Of a stretch of DNA of 64,000 nucleotides, positions 32,865-44,579 are shown piece by piece. Source of the DNA: Armigeres subalbatus (taxonomy: Eukaryota > Arthropoda > Insecta > Diptera > Culicidae); NCBI RefSeq assembly GCF_024139115.2, contig NW_026943535.1, positions 1-64,000 on the forward strand, read 5' to 3'. The notes below the pieces were generated by a model. That model had not been told where the DNA came from. It did no database searches and was given only the letters and a program-made list of their open reading frames with translations. The first letter of the stretch is position 1. Each line of letters starts with the position of its first letter. The translations under genes and the position numbers were made by a program.

Positions 32865-34769
32865 GGGGCTGTCCATAAACCACGTAGACTCTTGAGGGGG
32901 AGGGAGGGGTTTCGGAAAAGTCTACGTTAGTCTACGAAGGGGGACGAGGGGGTAAACTAAAAGTCTACGTAGACTTTCTTATTTTATTTTTATTTTTTTG
33001 AAAACAATTCATACAGCAGCTTTGTGCAAAGTTCACTTGTTTGATTTTTTTTTTAGATTTTTCCGTTTTTTGCCGACTTTACCGAAATAATCTCTCGAAT
33101 TTCTCCAGAAAAATCTTATGGATTTCACTGAAGTAATAGTCTGAACTACAGTTGAACAGCAAATTCTTCTGTGTTGAAAATTCTATAGAAATTTTCGAAA
33201 AATGTTCAAAATTTCCACTTGGATTATATTACAGATTCTACTAAAATATCTTTTAATTTTCGACAGGAACTTCTTTAGAAACTACAAATAATTCTTTAGA
33301 ATTTCCACGGAAAATTATGTCGCACTTCAACGGAAAATTCTTTAGAATTTACAAAGGAAGCATTTTGGCATATCCAACAAAAAGTCTTTGAAATTTTCAA
33401 AAGACATTCTTTGGAACTTATGAGGGAATTTCTCCGAAATTTCCTCGAGAAACCCTTCAGAATTTCCACTAAAGATTTTCTGGAAAGTCCCTGTGAATTT
33501 TTTCTTAATATCGGAAATTCTCGGAATTCTCATGAGGAATTACGAAATGTCCATGGGAAATTCTTAGAAATTTTCTCAGCAATTTCTTCGGCAGTTCTAA
33601 TGCAGATTCTTTGGAAATATCGATAGAAAATCTTCAACATTTATCAAAGAAATTGTTGAAAACTTTCACGAGAAATTATTTGAATTTCCTACCAAAAACT
33701 ATTGAAGTTTCCACAAAAAAATATTGCAATTCTTGTAAGAAAGCATTTGTAATTTTCATGAAAATTTATTCGAAATTTTTACGATAAATTCAATGAATTC
33801 AAAAATTCAACTGAAAATTCTCCATAATTTCCACCGAAAATTATTCGGAAAACTCTTTGGAATGTCCATAGGATTTTTTTTTTTTCAAATTTCCGCAGGA
33901 TATCGCTCCTATTATGCAAGAGAAATTTCAAAATATCATACCGTTTTGGCTCATATCCCGAACACTCGCTTTTGGCGTTATTTATGTAATTTTCTCCATA
34001 GAAGCTTGAATTCTTTTGCAATATTGATCTTCAGTATGGAAAACTAATGAAAAATTAAGTTTCAGGGCGCTAAAACGCCAGTGTTTGGGATATGAGCCAT
34101 GTTCGAAATTTGAGCCAAAACAGTAGGTAACCATTCTGAAATTCCACGGGAAATAATTTAAAGTTTTCACAGAAAATTACTCGGCACTTTAACAGGAAAA
34201 CTTTTGGAATTTAAAAAAAAAACTTGGTGTTTCAACGGATGTTTATTTGAAGGGGTATTGCATGGGATTTTCAACTTGAATGGATGAAAACTGGAATGTA
34301 TGATTGACATTCTTGCAATTTCAACCCGAAATTTTTCGAAATTCAGAAAATTCTTCGGTTTTCTACAAATTTGAACCGGCACGAAGAATTATAGGATATC
34401 AAATTCAACAGAAATGAAATTAATTGGCTTCGAGATTTAGTTTCAAGAGCTATGGACAGATGATTAAAGTTGATTTCGTTTTGGATTGATATTTTTTTTG
34501 TTGGATTTTGTTCAGTTTGATTTCGTTATATTTGAAATTTGAATTTTACTGTAATGTTCACAATGGATTTGAATAGCTGAATTGCTGGAAACGTGATTGA
34601 TTTCCATATTTTTCCAATCACATATGATGTTTTGTAAAATTTGAAAAAGTCTACGTAGACTTCAATGGGGCGGGGGAGGGGTTTCGGTAAAGTCTACGAA
34701 AGTCTACAAGGGGGGAGGGGAGGGTTTGAAAATGTGAAATTTCGGTCTACGTGGTTTGTGGACAGCCCC
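32865..34769. mobile_element. non-autonomous DNA transposon with TTA duplication, PIF/Harbinger-like
   Basis: GGGGCTGTCCATAAACCACG (32865) is repeated inverted at the right end (CGTGGTTTGTGGACAGCCCC to 34769, one mismatch). TTA flanks both ends (32862-32864 and 34770-34772), the three-base target class of PIF/Harbinger. GTCTACG-rich subterminal stretches at both ends contain the same 16-bp perfect palindrome AAGTCTACGTAGACTT (32961-32976 and 34647-34662). No transposase. The interior (33050-34400) is a degenerate repeat of GAAATTTCC and TTCTTTGGAAT phrases. Confidence 0.8.
33050..34400. repeat. degenerate GAATTTCC-type internal repeat
   Basis: Irregular repetition of phrases such as GAAAATTCTTTGG, AATTTCCACNGAAA and TCTTTAGAATTT, with a rough period of 30 bp. 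It is too diverged to define a consensus by eye. The same phrases recur at about 46640-46930. Confidence 0.5.
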
Positions 34770-34902
34770 TTACGAAAGATACGTTGAAATAGCGTTTCAT
34801 ACTCCGCTCATCCCCATATCTTACTTTTTGTATGAAGTATCTGCTCCTGGTGCGATAGATATCACAGAAAAAAATCTGGCTATTTTGTTGAATTACACAA
34901 AC

Positions 34903-34996
34903 ACAATGTCAGCGGTACGGAAACGGCAAATTTGACAGAAAATATATGGGCTAACTGTCAACTTTGCAGTTTCCGTTTCTGTTCCGCCGACATTGT
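34903..34996. repeat. long imperfect hairpin
   Basis: CAATGTCAGCGGTACGGAAA with CGGCAAATTTGACAG faces CTGTCAACTTTGC, AGTTTCCGTTTC and TGTTCCGCCGACATTG, leaving a loop of about 17 bases. Possibly the remnant of a tiny MITE. No target duplication recognised. Confidence 0.6.
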
Positions 34997-35304
34997 ATTT
35001 GGGACTTTATTCTCATGCTAAAGATTTACAACCTCGATTAAAATCGACTCCCAACTATTGGAACGTTCATTCAATATGCATTGTCTAACCCAAGTAACAA
35101 TTTAAGTTTTATAACGCTCTTGAAGACCATATTTTACTCTGCAAGAGTGCTACTAGGGAAGGAGTTAAAGCTCTAGAATTACATCCAGTCATATGGTCTT
35201 CCCCTCGCCAGCGCCCAATCATGGAGTGCCACAATCAGAATAATGTAAAATTCAACCTCGCCATATCAACTGCCATATACACCTGAAAAGACCTGTGCAC
35301 GGTA

Positions 35305-35973
35305 CCGTGCGGGACCGAAATCCGTACAGCACCGAAATCCGTCCACCTCATGAGATATCAACAAATTAAAGGGGGTTAAAAGTAATTAATGTAGAAATAA
35401 TTTATCTTATCCTGTTCAGATACTTTGCAGTAAACTATTAGGGCATAGAAATGGAAAGAAGGCTTTGAAATTAAAACAACAAAAATCAAAAACAAATCTC
35501 CACCCACCAAACGCGGAGTTTTTGACGCCATTTTGTTTTCGGGTAGAGCATAATTGCACCAAAAGCAACTGTACTTTAATTGCTTATTGCGAATCATTAC
35601 ATAAGATGAGCGGAATACAAATCGAAGGGATAGCTTCTCAAGGTGCGTATCGAACTACTCACAGTGGTAGTTTAGTCAATCAGATTGCTTCAATTTAAAT
35701 ATTTAGGTAAAAAAAAATAGCTGTACGGATTTTGATCCTTTGATTCGAAATCCGTCCACGGTGGACGGATTTCGAATCGAGAGTAGTTGAATTTATTCAT
35801 TATTTTATCATATTTGTCGTAGTTTTTAAGGAGTAAATGTGACACACTTCAAAAGTAGAGGCCTTCATGCTCCTGTGTCAATGACAAACGTTTTATTTAC
35901 ATTCGATTCCTATTTTCTAATGACTTTTTCATATACTAAGGTGCTTAAATGTACGGATTTCGATGCCCCACGG
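35305..35973. mobile_element. TA-flanked MITE with CGAAATCCGT-type ends and central palindrome
   Basis: Left end CCGTGCGGGACCGAAATCCG and right end (complement CCGTGGGGCATCGAAATCCG) flank 669 bp between TA dinucleotides (35303-35304 and 35974-35975). CGAAATCCGT or its complement recurs near 35316, 35332, 35715, 35750, 35766 and 35951. A 29-bp perfect palindrome (odd centre) lies at 35750-35778. No coding content of note. The open frame at 35465-35698 is short and without domain. Confidence 0.75.
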
Positions 35974-35979
35974 TAAGCC

Positions 35980-36789
35980 CCTATTCAAACTGACCGAAAC
36001 CAGCGAACGACACCCAAAATATGAAACATAATCGACTTAGCGTGGCTGAGCAAAATCAGTTTTGAACCACCCTGTTTATTAGTTTGCTGCTATCGGTACC
36101 GGTGTTTACATTCGCTCCGCGATCAGTTTTTAATCGTTTTCTTTGGGAAAAAATTGCAGTTTATATTAATTTTTCGCTTCAAACAAGTGACTTAATCCAA
36201 AAAGTGAAGTTTAATTTGCCTTCCATCAACATGTCGGGCTGCTCCTGTGCGGATAAGTGTGTAAAAAATTGTTTTTTCAATACCTTTTGAGAAGAAGTAA
36301 AGTGCAGTGATGAACCCACCAAACCGCGGACGGCTATTAAATTGGCACGAAACTGCTGGTTTATGCCATATATCGAGCCGAAATGCATAGGACTCTTTGA
36401 AGAAACATGTTAATTATCACGGGAAGGACCCCCCGCGATTATTACTGCACTTCACTGCTTCTCACAGCGCAACTAAATATAAGTTTTCTAACATCATTCC
36501 GCGCAGGATCAATCCGAAACTTTGATTTACTCGAAATAAGTTGCATTCAACGTATTCAGTTCTGTCCCATAGTTTCCAATTGAAAATTTGGACTATGGAC
36601 TCGGAAGTTATGGCCAAAATATTACTTTTTATTTGCACGAGAAAGGCACTATCACCGCCAGGTTGATTAATCAAGGTTATTTTTAACTTCTTTAATTCTT
36701 GTTTTATGACAAATATAAAATTCATTTCCTGTGCCACATTTCCATGATTCTACTTTTTATCTCGTTGGCAGCTGGGGTGCTTCTACTCT
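35980..36789. other. unassigned; includes a Cys-rich start codon context
   Basis: At 36230 an ATG in good insect start context (CAACATG) opens MSGCSCADKC, a metallothionein-like start, followed by a donor-like GTAAAA at about 36261. No second exon was found. 36330-36390 belongs to a dispersed repeat with an inverted partner at 30688-30770. Confidence 0.25.
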
Positions 36790-37115
36790 TCTGTTGAGAA
36801 CAGATACCGTTTGGGAGTCTAAACAGAATTCTATTGAGATTCTGTAGATAAATCGTTCGGGAATCTGAATAGAATCCTGAATAGATCAGAGTTTTAAACA
36901 GAATCCGTTTGGGATTCTAGATCCACTTGCGATTCTGAACAGAATTCCGGTCGAGATTCGGCGCAGAATCCTTTCGGGATTTGTTTGAAATTTCAAATAG
37001 AGTCCGCCAAGGATTCTGTTTGCGATTCTGAATAGAATCCGATTGAAGGTTCTGGACTGAATCTGTTTTCGATTCTGAAAATAATTCGAATGGTCCTCTG
37101 AACAGAATCCATTGT
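36790..37115. repeat. degenerate GATTCTGAACAGAATCC tandem repeat
   Basis: The phrase GATTCTGAACAGAATCC and its variants (GATTCTGTAGATAAATC, GATTCTGAATAGAATCC) recur about every 25-30 bp. Each is itself a small palindrome around GATTC...GAATC. Not coding. Confidence 0.6.
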
Positions 37116-37379
37116 TGATAGTGAACGTATTTTCTGGAGGTAATAATCCACCAAATTCTAGTTCAGTTTTGAAAAAGCCTAACTTATTTTGAAAAATATA
37201 AGCATTCTTATTACGGAGCAACTCAGCATTATTTTTATCTGTATTTCAACCTTGAGTTCCTTTAAATCTGCGATTAAATACAAATTTGCTATATCAAAAC
37301 CCGGGGCGATAACATCGAAGTATATTTGTTGTTGGCCTACATATCGTCTATGCCGCAGGAAAAGCCTTGGAGGGCCGTA

Positions 37380-37416
37380 TGCGGCCCGCGTGCTGCGCTT
37401 TGGGGATCACTGATCT
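37380..37416 (-). mobile_element. single hAT-type terminus
   Basis: Read on the minus strand, CAGTGATCCCCAAAGCGCAG begins at 37415 in the style of hAT-family ends. No partner end or target duplication was found, so it may be a fragment. Confidence 0.3.
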
Positions 37417-40190
37417 ACTCCCTCATAATTTGAGTAGGACTGACTGATAAAGCCGATAAACGAATCAATCGATAATAAATAATTATATATAAATATTACA
37501 ATTCATCGGATACGAAGCGTTGACTCTTCATTGAACGAATAATTGCTCAAAAAATATTCAATATTTTCGTGACGTTTTTAAATTTTTCGCAATCGCAAAT
37601 TGTACCCCGGTATAGAAAACACAGACGTAGAAATAATAATGAAATAATCTTTCATAGACTGTAGGGCGCGATGTGCTACTTGAATTGAACAAGCATGGCA
37701 TCGCTTTTTTGGCACAGTCAACTCAGGGCTCGTCCAAATCAAAAGGAATAAGTTCATAACTTTTGTTTCTGTTTTGTTTCTCCATCACGAAATGCATTTG
37801 CAGAACTGTTTCGCTACGTCCGCGAATCACATTCGGCAGCCGCAAACCGATCCAAGCAATCCAACCCCAAAATAATGAGTCCCACTGGGACGAACCGAGG
37901 GGCCGTAATCTGAGCGCACGCGATGAAAATCGCCTCAATTAGAGCATTATTTATTGAAACGACGATTGTGTACATGTTTCAATAACATCAACCACGACAG
38001 CGAGAACCGGCACCGGCAACAGATTAATGACCAAAGTCCGTCCGCCCGTGCTGCACTCGAGTTTATTACGGTTTTTAATGATTTATTTAATTATACCACC
38101 TCGCTGGTTCGCACTCGACAACAACAATAACTAACTGCATCGATGGCAACTACCACGGCGACGATGATGATGATTAATATCTCCCCCGGTACATTCGGGA
38201 TGAGAGAAAAGGGAGTGACCGGGGGCAGTTTTGGGGTACTCCCATTCATTGTGCAGCAGCATCCAGCAGGTATATCCCTTCGCGCGCCACGGAAGAATGT
38301 CACGCGATATTTTTGCACCGCGATAGCTGCGACCGGGATCGATCGTCTCTGTTGGTGCAGCACATTGTGTTTCAATTAGACCGATGAGCCGATAAGATCA
38401 ACATTCCCCATGGTCATTGCGTTGGATTTCGATAATAAATTAACAACTGACCGGCGGGGTGGCAGCCTAATGATCCTTGCTCTCCCTGTGGGGTCGTCGT
38501 CGTGGTCGCCGGTTGAGAGATGAGTGCTGATACTGGAATGAACATGCTATCAGATCTGTGTACCTGATGCATCGGGAACACGCATCAGGTTATGCGGTGT
38601 AATGAGTCGTGTTCAGGTAATGTGCCGTCGGTAGCCGGAGGTGATAGCTCGGACAGATCAAGGACGGTTTGGAACAAGAAAAAAACTTAAGGATACGCGT
38701 ACTAGACGATCCGCATGGGAATTTTTACAACCGGTGCTGCGGTCACTTTGTTTAAATTTGACTGCTATAAACACGAGATTTTTAAAATTCCTGAAACAGT
38801 GCAAAAATCACGATTTCGTAGATATTGTTATCCAACATTGGTAATAAATTTCAATTCAGTCGGATTTTTTTAATTAGAGGTAAACCATTACGACTTTTCT
38901 TTTACACGCTCAGCGATGTTACTTTACTCAATTCTCGTAATTTTCCATCCAAAACATCTGTGTCATCCAACAGGAAGCATTTCGGTGTTTTTCTTTTCAA
39001 CCAGCACATTGCCTGTCCCCGACGAGATTATTCTGCTTCCGACATGAAGCAATAATTTCTCGATTCCAGACACGCGAAAGCTATTATGCTGGGCGACTGA
39101 TCTGTATGTTAGTAATCGGTGTTGCGTGCAACCTAACCGTCCCCGCCCGGTTGACGTCCTTCTGATTCGCAACGCAAGTCGCTCTTATTCTACCTGTCTG
39201 GCAGCTTCAGGACGAAGCCATAGTCAGTCGCCCCAAAAGTTCGATTCTATTCATCGCAGACTGTACCGCATAGGTAGGTACTGACAAAGTTCGGTCATTA
39301 ATTTTGAACTTTGTCGACGCAGCCCATTAAACCTTTTCTAATCCTTGGGTTTATTGTTGTGTGTTTGGTTCCGGCGAATCGTTTGATTTTAGGATAGAAA
39401 TCTTGGAACGGTAGAGGATTTTGATAGCTAATGCGATTTAAATTAGTAACCTATTCTCGATTGCGGCTATGATCTGAGTAGCAAACAGAGTTACGATCAG
39501 CCTTGCATCGCCTTCAACGAGTTCGTTTGCGTACGAAAACAGCTTCGTCGTGCCTTTCGTTATCCTACAACTGAGTTGATTATAACTTATATCACATTAA
39601 TTGCATCATAAAACAAATGAAGGTAAATGCCAACCAACCGTGTGTTATTCATTACCTCCTGCTAATCATTTCCAAGTCATCAACACAGTTCTTATAGTTT
39701 TCCACGTGATGCAGACGTCATGTACTAATTAGGTAGAAAGGGAGTCTGGAGTCAAGAGATTTTTTATAAAGCTGTAGAGACGAGTTAGGGATTGACAGTT
39801 CCAGATTATGTAAGATTATGTAAGTAACTAGTTTACATATATTTGTTTATGGGAAAATATACTTTATTATCCGTATAGAGTCTGCAATTTGGATAAAATC
39901 AAAGGCATCTTTTAATAAGCGGCAAACCCGTACCGCCTAATTTAGCACGTTTCCCATGAGGTATGGTAGTCGAATACTGCTCATTAAAAGTTGGCAGATT
40001 TTCTCCAGTATTTATTTTTTTCCTTGTTGGTTGGGATAAGTGAATTCGAATTATGCTAGCACACTAATGAGGAAATTTTAATTTCATTCAGCTTCGATTC
40101 ATAATTTTTGAATCACATACATCCAAGCCAATAAGAAAGGTTTTCATGATTCATCATAACTAAATACCCTCGGGGTTTCCAATATCAGGG
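37417..40190. other. unassigned sequence, less repetitive
   Basis: About 2.8 kb without recognised transposons or genes. Portions at 37960-38640 and 38990-39300 are GC-richer and unlike the AT-rich transposon sea, so could be host regulatory or exonic DNA. A perfect 10-bp inverted pair (GACAAAGTTC and GAACTTTGTC) lies near 39280-39315. Confidence 0.35.
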
Positions 40191-40199
40191 GTGCGACTC

Positions 40200-40330
40200 G
40201 TTGCCTTCACTCTTTTTAACGATTTGTCGAAGGACAAACAGTCCTTCGAAAGGTTGAATGACAAAAGGTCGAAAGACAACATGTCGAAAGGCCAAAATGC
40301 CGTAATGACTGAATTTTGTAATTTGAAAAC
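40200..40330 (+). repeat. GTCGAAAG-type degenerate repeat, left part
   Basis: Repeated TTTGTCGAAGGACAAA, AGGTCGAAAGAC and ATGTCGAAAGGCC phrases. This type recurs right of the following foldback element (42780-43150), so the foldback may have inserted into it. Confidence 0.5.
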
Positions 40331-40394
40331 ATATCAGGCTGAGGGAAAGAGAAATACAGTTATAGTTCTGAGTTTATTGGAAATCCTGGAAATA

Positions 40395-42728
40395 CAGGGG
40401 ATGGACAAAATAATTAGGATAGGCAAATTTTGAGTAAAATTAGATGTGTTGTAACTATCTTAGTTATCATCCGATTTTGACAATTTAGGCATGCCCGAAC
40501 TAGAAAATTAATGCAGTTTGACGGTATGTCCGTGGAACCGACTATGGCCACCGGATTCCGGAGATATTCCGGGTTTTTCGGTAATAGGTTAAAAACCTCA
40601 AATTTGAGGTGGATATTAGGAGAAGTTGTGGTTGAAAATTGAATAATATTAGTAACCACAAATGAAGTAGGGCTCTTGCTGATTGGAACCATATATTGAG
40701 ATTTAGAATCGGACCAGAATCAAGTGAGATATGGCCATTTCTTTATAATCGGTTCCGATCGATACTTATCAAAGGGGTCAGGCCACAACTTCATTTGAAT
40801 CTCGATTTTTGATTGGTCGTCCACTATGATTTTATTCTAGAAGGCTTCTAATGTGTCAAGAACGAAAAACCAATTGAATAAACGGATCCTGGAGTCGCTG
40901 GGATGTCCCCGGGGAACCTGTGAATGGGGACATTTAAGTTTTAGCACCAAAATCAGTCATTCGACGGCTCTGCTTTCATGGTTTTCGATCAGGAAGCGAA
41001 GTATGAATATAAAATGGTCCATTGACGGCTCTGACCGCTTCCAGGATCTACGCATTGGCCCCGGGGAACCTGTGGAAGGGAACATTTTAGTTTTACTACC
41101 AAAACCAGTCGTTCGACGGCTCTTTTTTCATGGTTTCCGATCAGGAAGCGAAGTATGAATATAAAATGGTCAATATTGATGCTTCTGACCGCTTCCAGGA
41201 CCTACGGAATGGCCCCGGGGAATCTGTGAAAGGGGACATTTTATTTTAAGGATCATAACCAGCCATTCGACGGCTCTTTTCTTGTGGTTTCGAATAGGAA
41301 TCGAGAAATGAATATAAAAGGGACCATTGAGGGCTCTGACCGGTTTCTGGACCTGCAGATTGGACAGGGAACCTGTGGAAGGGGACATTTTAGTTTTAGC
41401 ACCAAAACTAGTCATACAACGGCTCTATTTTCATGGCTTTGGATCAGGAAGCGAAGTATGAAGTAGGCAGGTTCCCCGTGAGCTATCCGTAGGTCCAGAA
41501 AACGGTCAGAGTCGTCAATGACCCATTTCTTGTTCATACTTCACATTCTGATTGAAACCCATGAAAAAAGAGCCGTCCAATGATTGGTTTTTGTGCTAAA
41601 ACTAAAATGTCCCTTTCCACAGTTCCCCGGGGGCACTCCGTAAGTCCTGGAAGCGGTCAGATCCATTAATGGTCCAATTTATACTCATACTTCGCTTTCT
41701 GATCAAAAACCAAGAAAAAAAGCAGTCGAGTTATTGGTTTTGGTGCTGCAACTTAAATGTTCCTTTCCACTGGTTTTCCGAGGGGAATCTGTAGGTCCTA
41801 AGAGCGGTCAATGGTCCATTTTATATTCATACTTTTCTTATATGAAAGAAGAGCTGTCGAATGATTGATTTTGGTGTAAAAATCAAAATGTCCCCTTCCA
41901 CAGGTTCTTCGGGGGCAACCAGTAGGTCCTGGAAGCGGTCAGAACCGTCAATGATCCATTTTATTTTCTTACTTCGGTTCCTGATCGATAACCATGAATG
42001 AAGAGATGTCGAATGGCTGGTTTTGGTGGTAAAACTAAAATGTCCCCTTCCACAGGTTCCCCGAGGCCAATCCGTAGGTCCTGGAAGCGGTCAGAACCGT
42101 CAATTGACCATTTTATATTCATACTTCGCTTCCTGATCGAAAACTATGAAAAAAGAGCCGTCGAACGACTGGTTTTGGTGCTAAAACTTAAATGTCCCCA
42201 TTCACAGGTTCCCTGGGGACATCCCAGCGACTCCAAGATCCATTTATTCAATTGGTTTTTTGTTCTTGACACATAAGAAGCCTTCTAGAATAAAATCATA
42301 GTGGACGATCTATCAAAAAGCGAGATTCAAATGAAGTTGTGGCCTGACCCCTTTGATAAGTATCGATCGGAACCGATTATAAAGAAGTGGCCATATCTCA
42401 CTTGATTCTGGTCCGATTCTAAATCTCAATATATGGTTCCAATCAGCAAGAGCCCTACTTCATTTGTGGTTACTAATATTATTCAATTTTCAACCACAAC
42501 TTCTCTTAATATCCACCTCAAATTTACGGTTTTGAACCTACCTCCGAAAAACCCGGAATATCTCCGGAATCCGGTGGCCATAGTCGGTTCCATGGAAATA
42601 CCGTTAAACTGCATTAATTTTCTAGTTCGGGCATCCCTGAATCGGATGATAACTAACAACTAAGATAGTTACAACACATCTAATTTCATTCAAAATTTGC
42701 CTATCCTAATTATTTTGTCCATCCCCTG
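40395..42728. mobile_element. 2.3-kb foldback transposon with TA duplication (Tc1/mariner-type ends)
   Basis: CAGGGGATGGACAAAATAAT at 40395 and its complement to 42728 lie between TA dinucleotides (40393-40394 and 42729-42730). The ends resemble Tc1/mariner termini. The inverted identity is not short. The outer about 480 bp match closely (40395-40870 with 42260-42728), and inner parts of both arms consist of tandem about 152-155 bp units (GGGGACATTTTAGTTTTAGC, GCTTCCAGGACCTACG and so on), meeting in opposite orientation near 41465. No transposase frame. The whole element can fold into one long stem. Confidence 0.88.
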
Positions 42729-42779
42729 TAGTTCCAAGGCTATTGAGATAGCTTTCGAATACAACGAAATTACTCATTT

Positions 42780-43150
42780 CTTAAAAGGTTCGGCTGAAAG
42801 TCATTCGCCGAAGGTAGTGATGCCGGATAGGTTATTTGGTCAATTAAACTGTTAGGCCAAATTGGATATACGTCTAAAATATGGCTCAAGTTTATTGGTC
42901 ATTTGCTGAAAATGCCGCTTGGACGAAATGGTAATTTGGCAGGAAGAGCCATTTTCAGGAAAAATTCGTTTGGCCGAATAAATCATTAGGCAGAAAAGGC
43001 TATTTGGTCAAAACCGTTCAACAGGCATTTAGCCTAAAACATCGGACGGCCGAATATGTCGTTCAACAGAAAATAGCGTTTGACCGGAACGATGGCTTAA
43101 CAGAAGAGCCATTTGGCCAAAAATGTCATATGGCCGAACGGTTTTGGGAA
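42780..43150 (+). repeat. TTTGGCCGAA-type degenerate repeat
   Basis: Irregular repetition of TTTGGTCAA, TTTGGCCGAA, ATGTCATATGGCC and GAAAGTCATTCGCCG phrases, period roughly 24-27 bp. Related blocks are at 40200-40330, 46410-46640, 47390-47640 and a small one at 55825-55880. Confidence 0.6.
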
Positions 43151-43730
43151 AGAGGCCCCATGAGCCTTCCGGCAACAAAATGTGGTATTTTTGGAAATGT
43201 TAATATTATAAATATGTTTTATTTTCTACAATTTTAATATGGCATCAGCTGGCTACATTGTTTAAGTGCTGCATGGAGCGAAAATACCCGTTAAAATCGT
43301 TGCAGTCTAGAAATGAGAGCAGTCTTTGCTTATGTAGAGCATATTGCCCGTTTTTTTCTTATATATCCGATATATTTATTTGGCTGAACGAAATAAACGA
43401 TCTCAAATGTCGATTACGATCACGTTCAACACGGGAAAAATGTCGTTTGGTCGAGAACTTCCAATTTCTCACATTTTACGAAGTATGAAGTGAAAGGTGT
43501 GAAATAGTGAGAAATGAGGAGTGAGAATGCGAAGTGCGACGTCTCGCTTTTCAAATCTTGTTATTATTCATTTCTCACTTCTAACTGTAAAAAGAGAGAA
43601 ATAAGAAATTAGAAGAATGAAGTGAGATACCTGACTCCTTACTGAAGCAGGCTTGTTAAGCTCCTTAAGCTCACAGGATTTAAATAAAATCTTCATAAGA
43701 AAAATGCTGCGATCACATTCTCACGCAGGA
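43151..43730. other. unassigned, with GAAGTGAG simple repeat
   Basis: Contains a GAAGTGAGAAATGAG-like simple repeat on both strands at about 43480-43640, otherwise nothing recognised. Confidence 0.4.
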
Positions 43731-44220
43731 GGTCTTTCGTAGCTTAGTTGGTTAAAGCACCAGTCTAGCGTACTGAAGGCGGCTTTGGGTTCGAGTTCTT
43801 TCTTCTTCTTCTTGGCATTTCATCCCCACACTGTGACCGAGCCGCCTCGCAGCTTAGTGTTATTAACACACACATTTATTAACTGCGAGGTTTCTAAGCC
43901 AGGTTACCATTTTTGCATTCGTATATCATGAGGCTAGTACGATGATACTTTTATGCCTAGGGAGGTCGAGACAATTTCCAATCCGAAAATTGCCTAGACC
44001 GGCACCGGGAATCGAACCCAGCCACCCTCAGCACGGTCTTGCTTTGTAGCCGCGCGTCTTACCGCACGGCTAAGGAGGGCCCCCGAGGGTTCGAGTCCCA
44101 TCCAAGGGAAAGTGGTTACCTCCGATACATTTTTCAAATCAATATCTTCCACATAATGTACATAGTCACATATGAGTTTTCAGAATATATGTTACATTTG
44201 GCTTGAATGTCTTCAATTTG
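43731..44220 (+). mobile_element. tRNA-derived SINE, split by a Feilai-like insertion
   Basis: A Pol III-type head has A box TAGCTTAGTTGG at 43740 and B box GGTTCGAGTCC, the latter now lying after the inserted element at 44088-44098. An anticodon-like stem-loop (CAGT, loop CTAGCGT, ACTG) at 43761-43775 contains AGC (Ala-type). The body after the head reads CATCCAAGGGAAAGTGG and continues to about 44220. The name of this SINE is not known to me. Confidence 0.65.
43797..44086 (-). mobile_element. Feilai-like SINE inserted into another SINE
   Basis: Read on the minus strand from about 44082, GGGCCCTCCTTAGCCGTGCG starts a tRNA-related head with B box GGTTCGATTCC (near 44010). This is followed by a body with AATTTTCGGATTGGAAATTG, AACCTGGCTTAGAAACCTCG and CACAGTGTGGGGATGAAATG, and an AAGAAGAAGAAG tail at 43799-43815. 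I recognise this as Feilai, a mosquito SINE, from memory. A 10-bp duplication GGGTTCGAGT (43787-43796 and 44087-44096) marks the insertion. Confidence 0.8.
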
Positions 44221-44579
44221 ATTTTTTAAATTGATTTTTGATCTAGCACACATCACACGTCGCATCGTTTTACGGCCTCCTTCTTACGGCACGTGACGTA
44301 AAAAGAATTTGAAACATTATTGACATCCAAAATTAGGCCTATAAGAAGGCACTCTTAGAAACCCAAAGAAAGATCAAAATAGATGCTTTGTATATTCATC
44401 ATTTGCTTTCAATAGTTGTTCCATTCCAGGTCATCCAAAAATTTCCTGGAGTATAGGTCTTGAGGCCTACCCGCGTAACCGAAGGGCTGTCATCTCTTTT
44501 TAAAAATGGTTCATGCCCTATATGATCTGTTAAACCAAACTCATCCAAGAATTATTTAGACTCCTCAGCCACGATTTCA

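Noticed and set aside
39280..39315. Perfect 10-bp inverted pair as a terminator or RNA hairpin
   Set aside because: Short, isolated and expected by chance in this much sequence. No transcript context.
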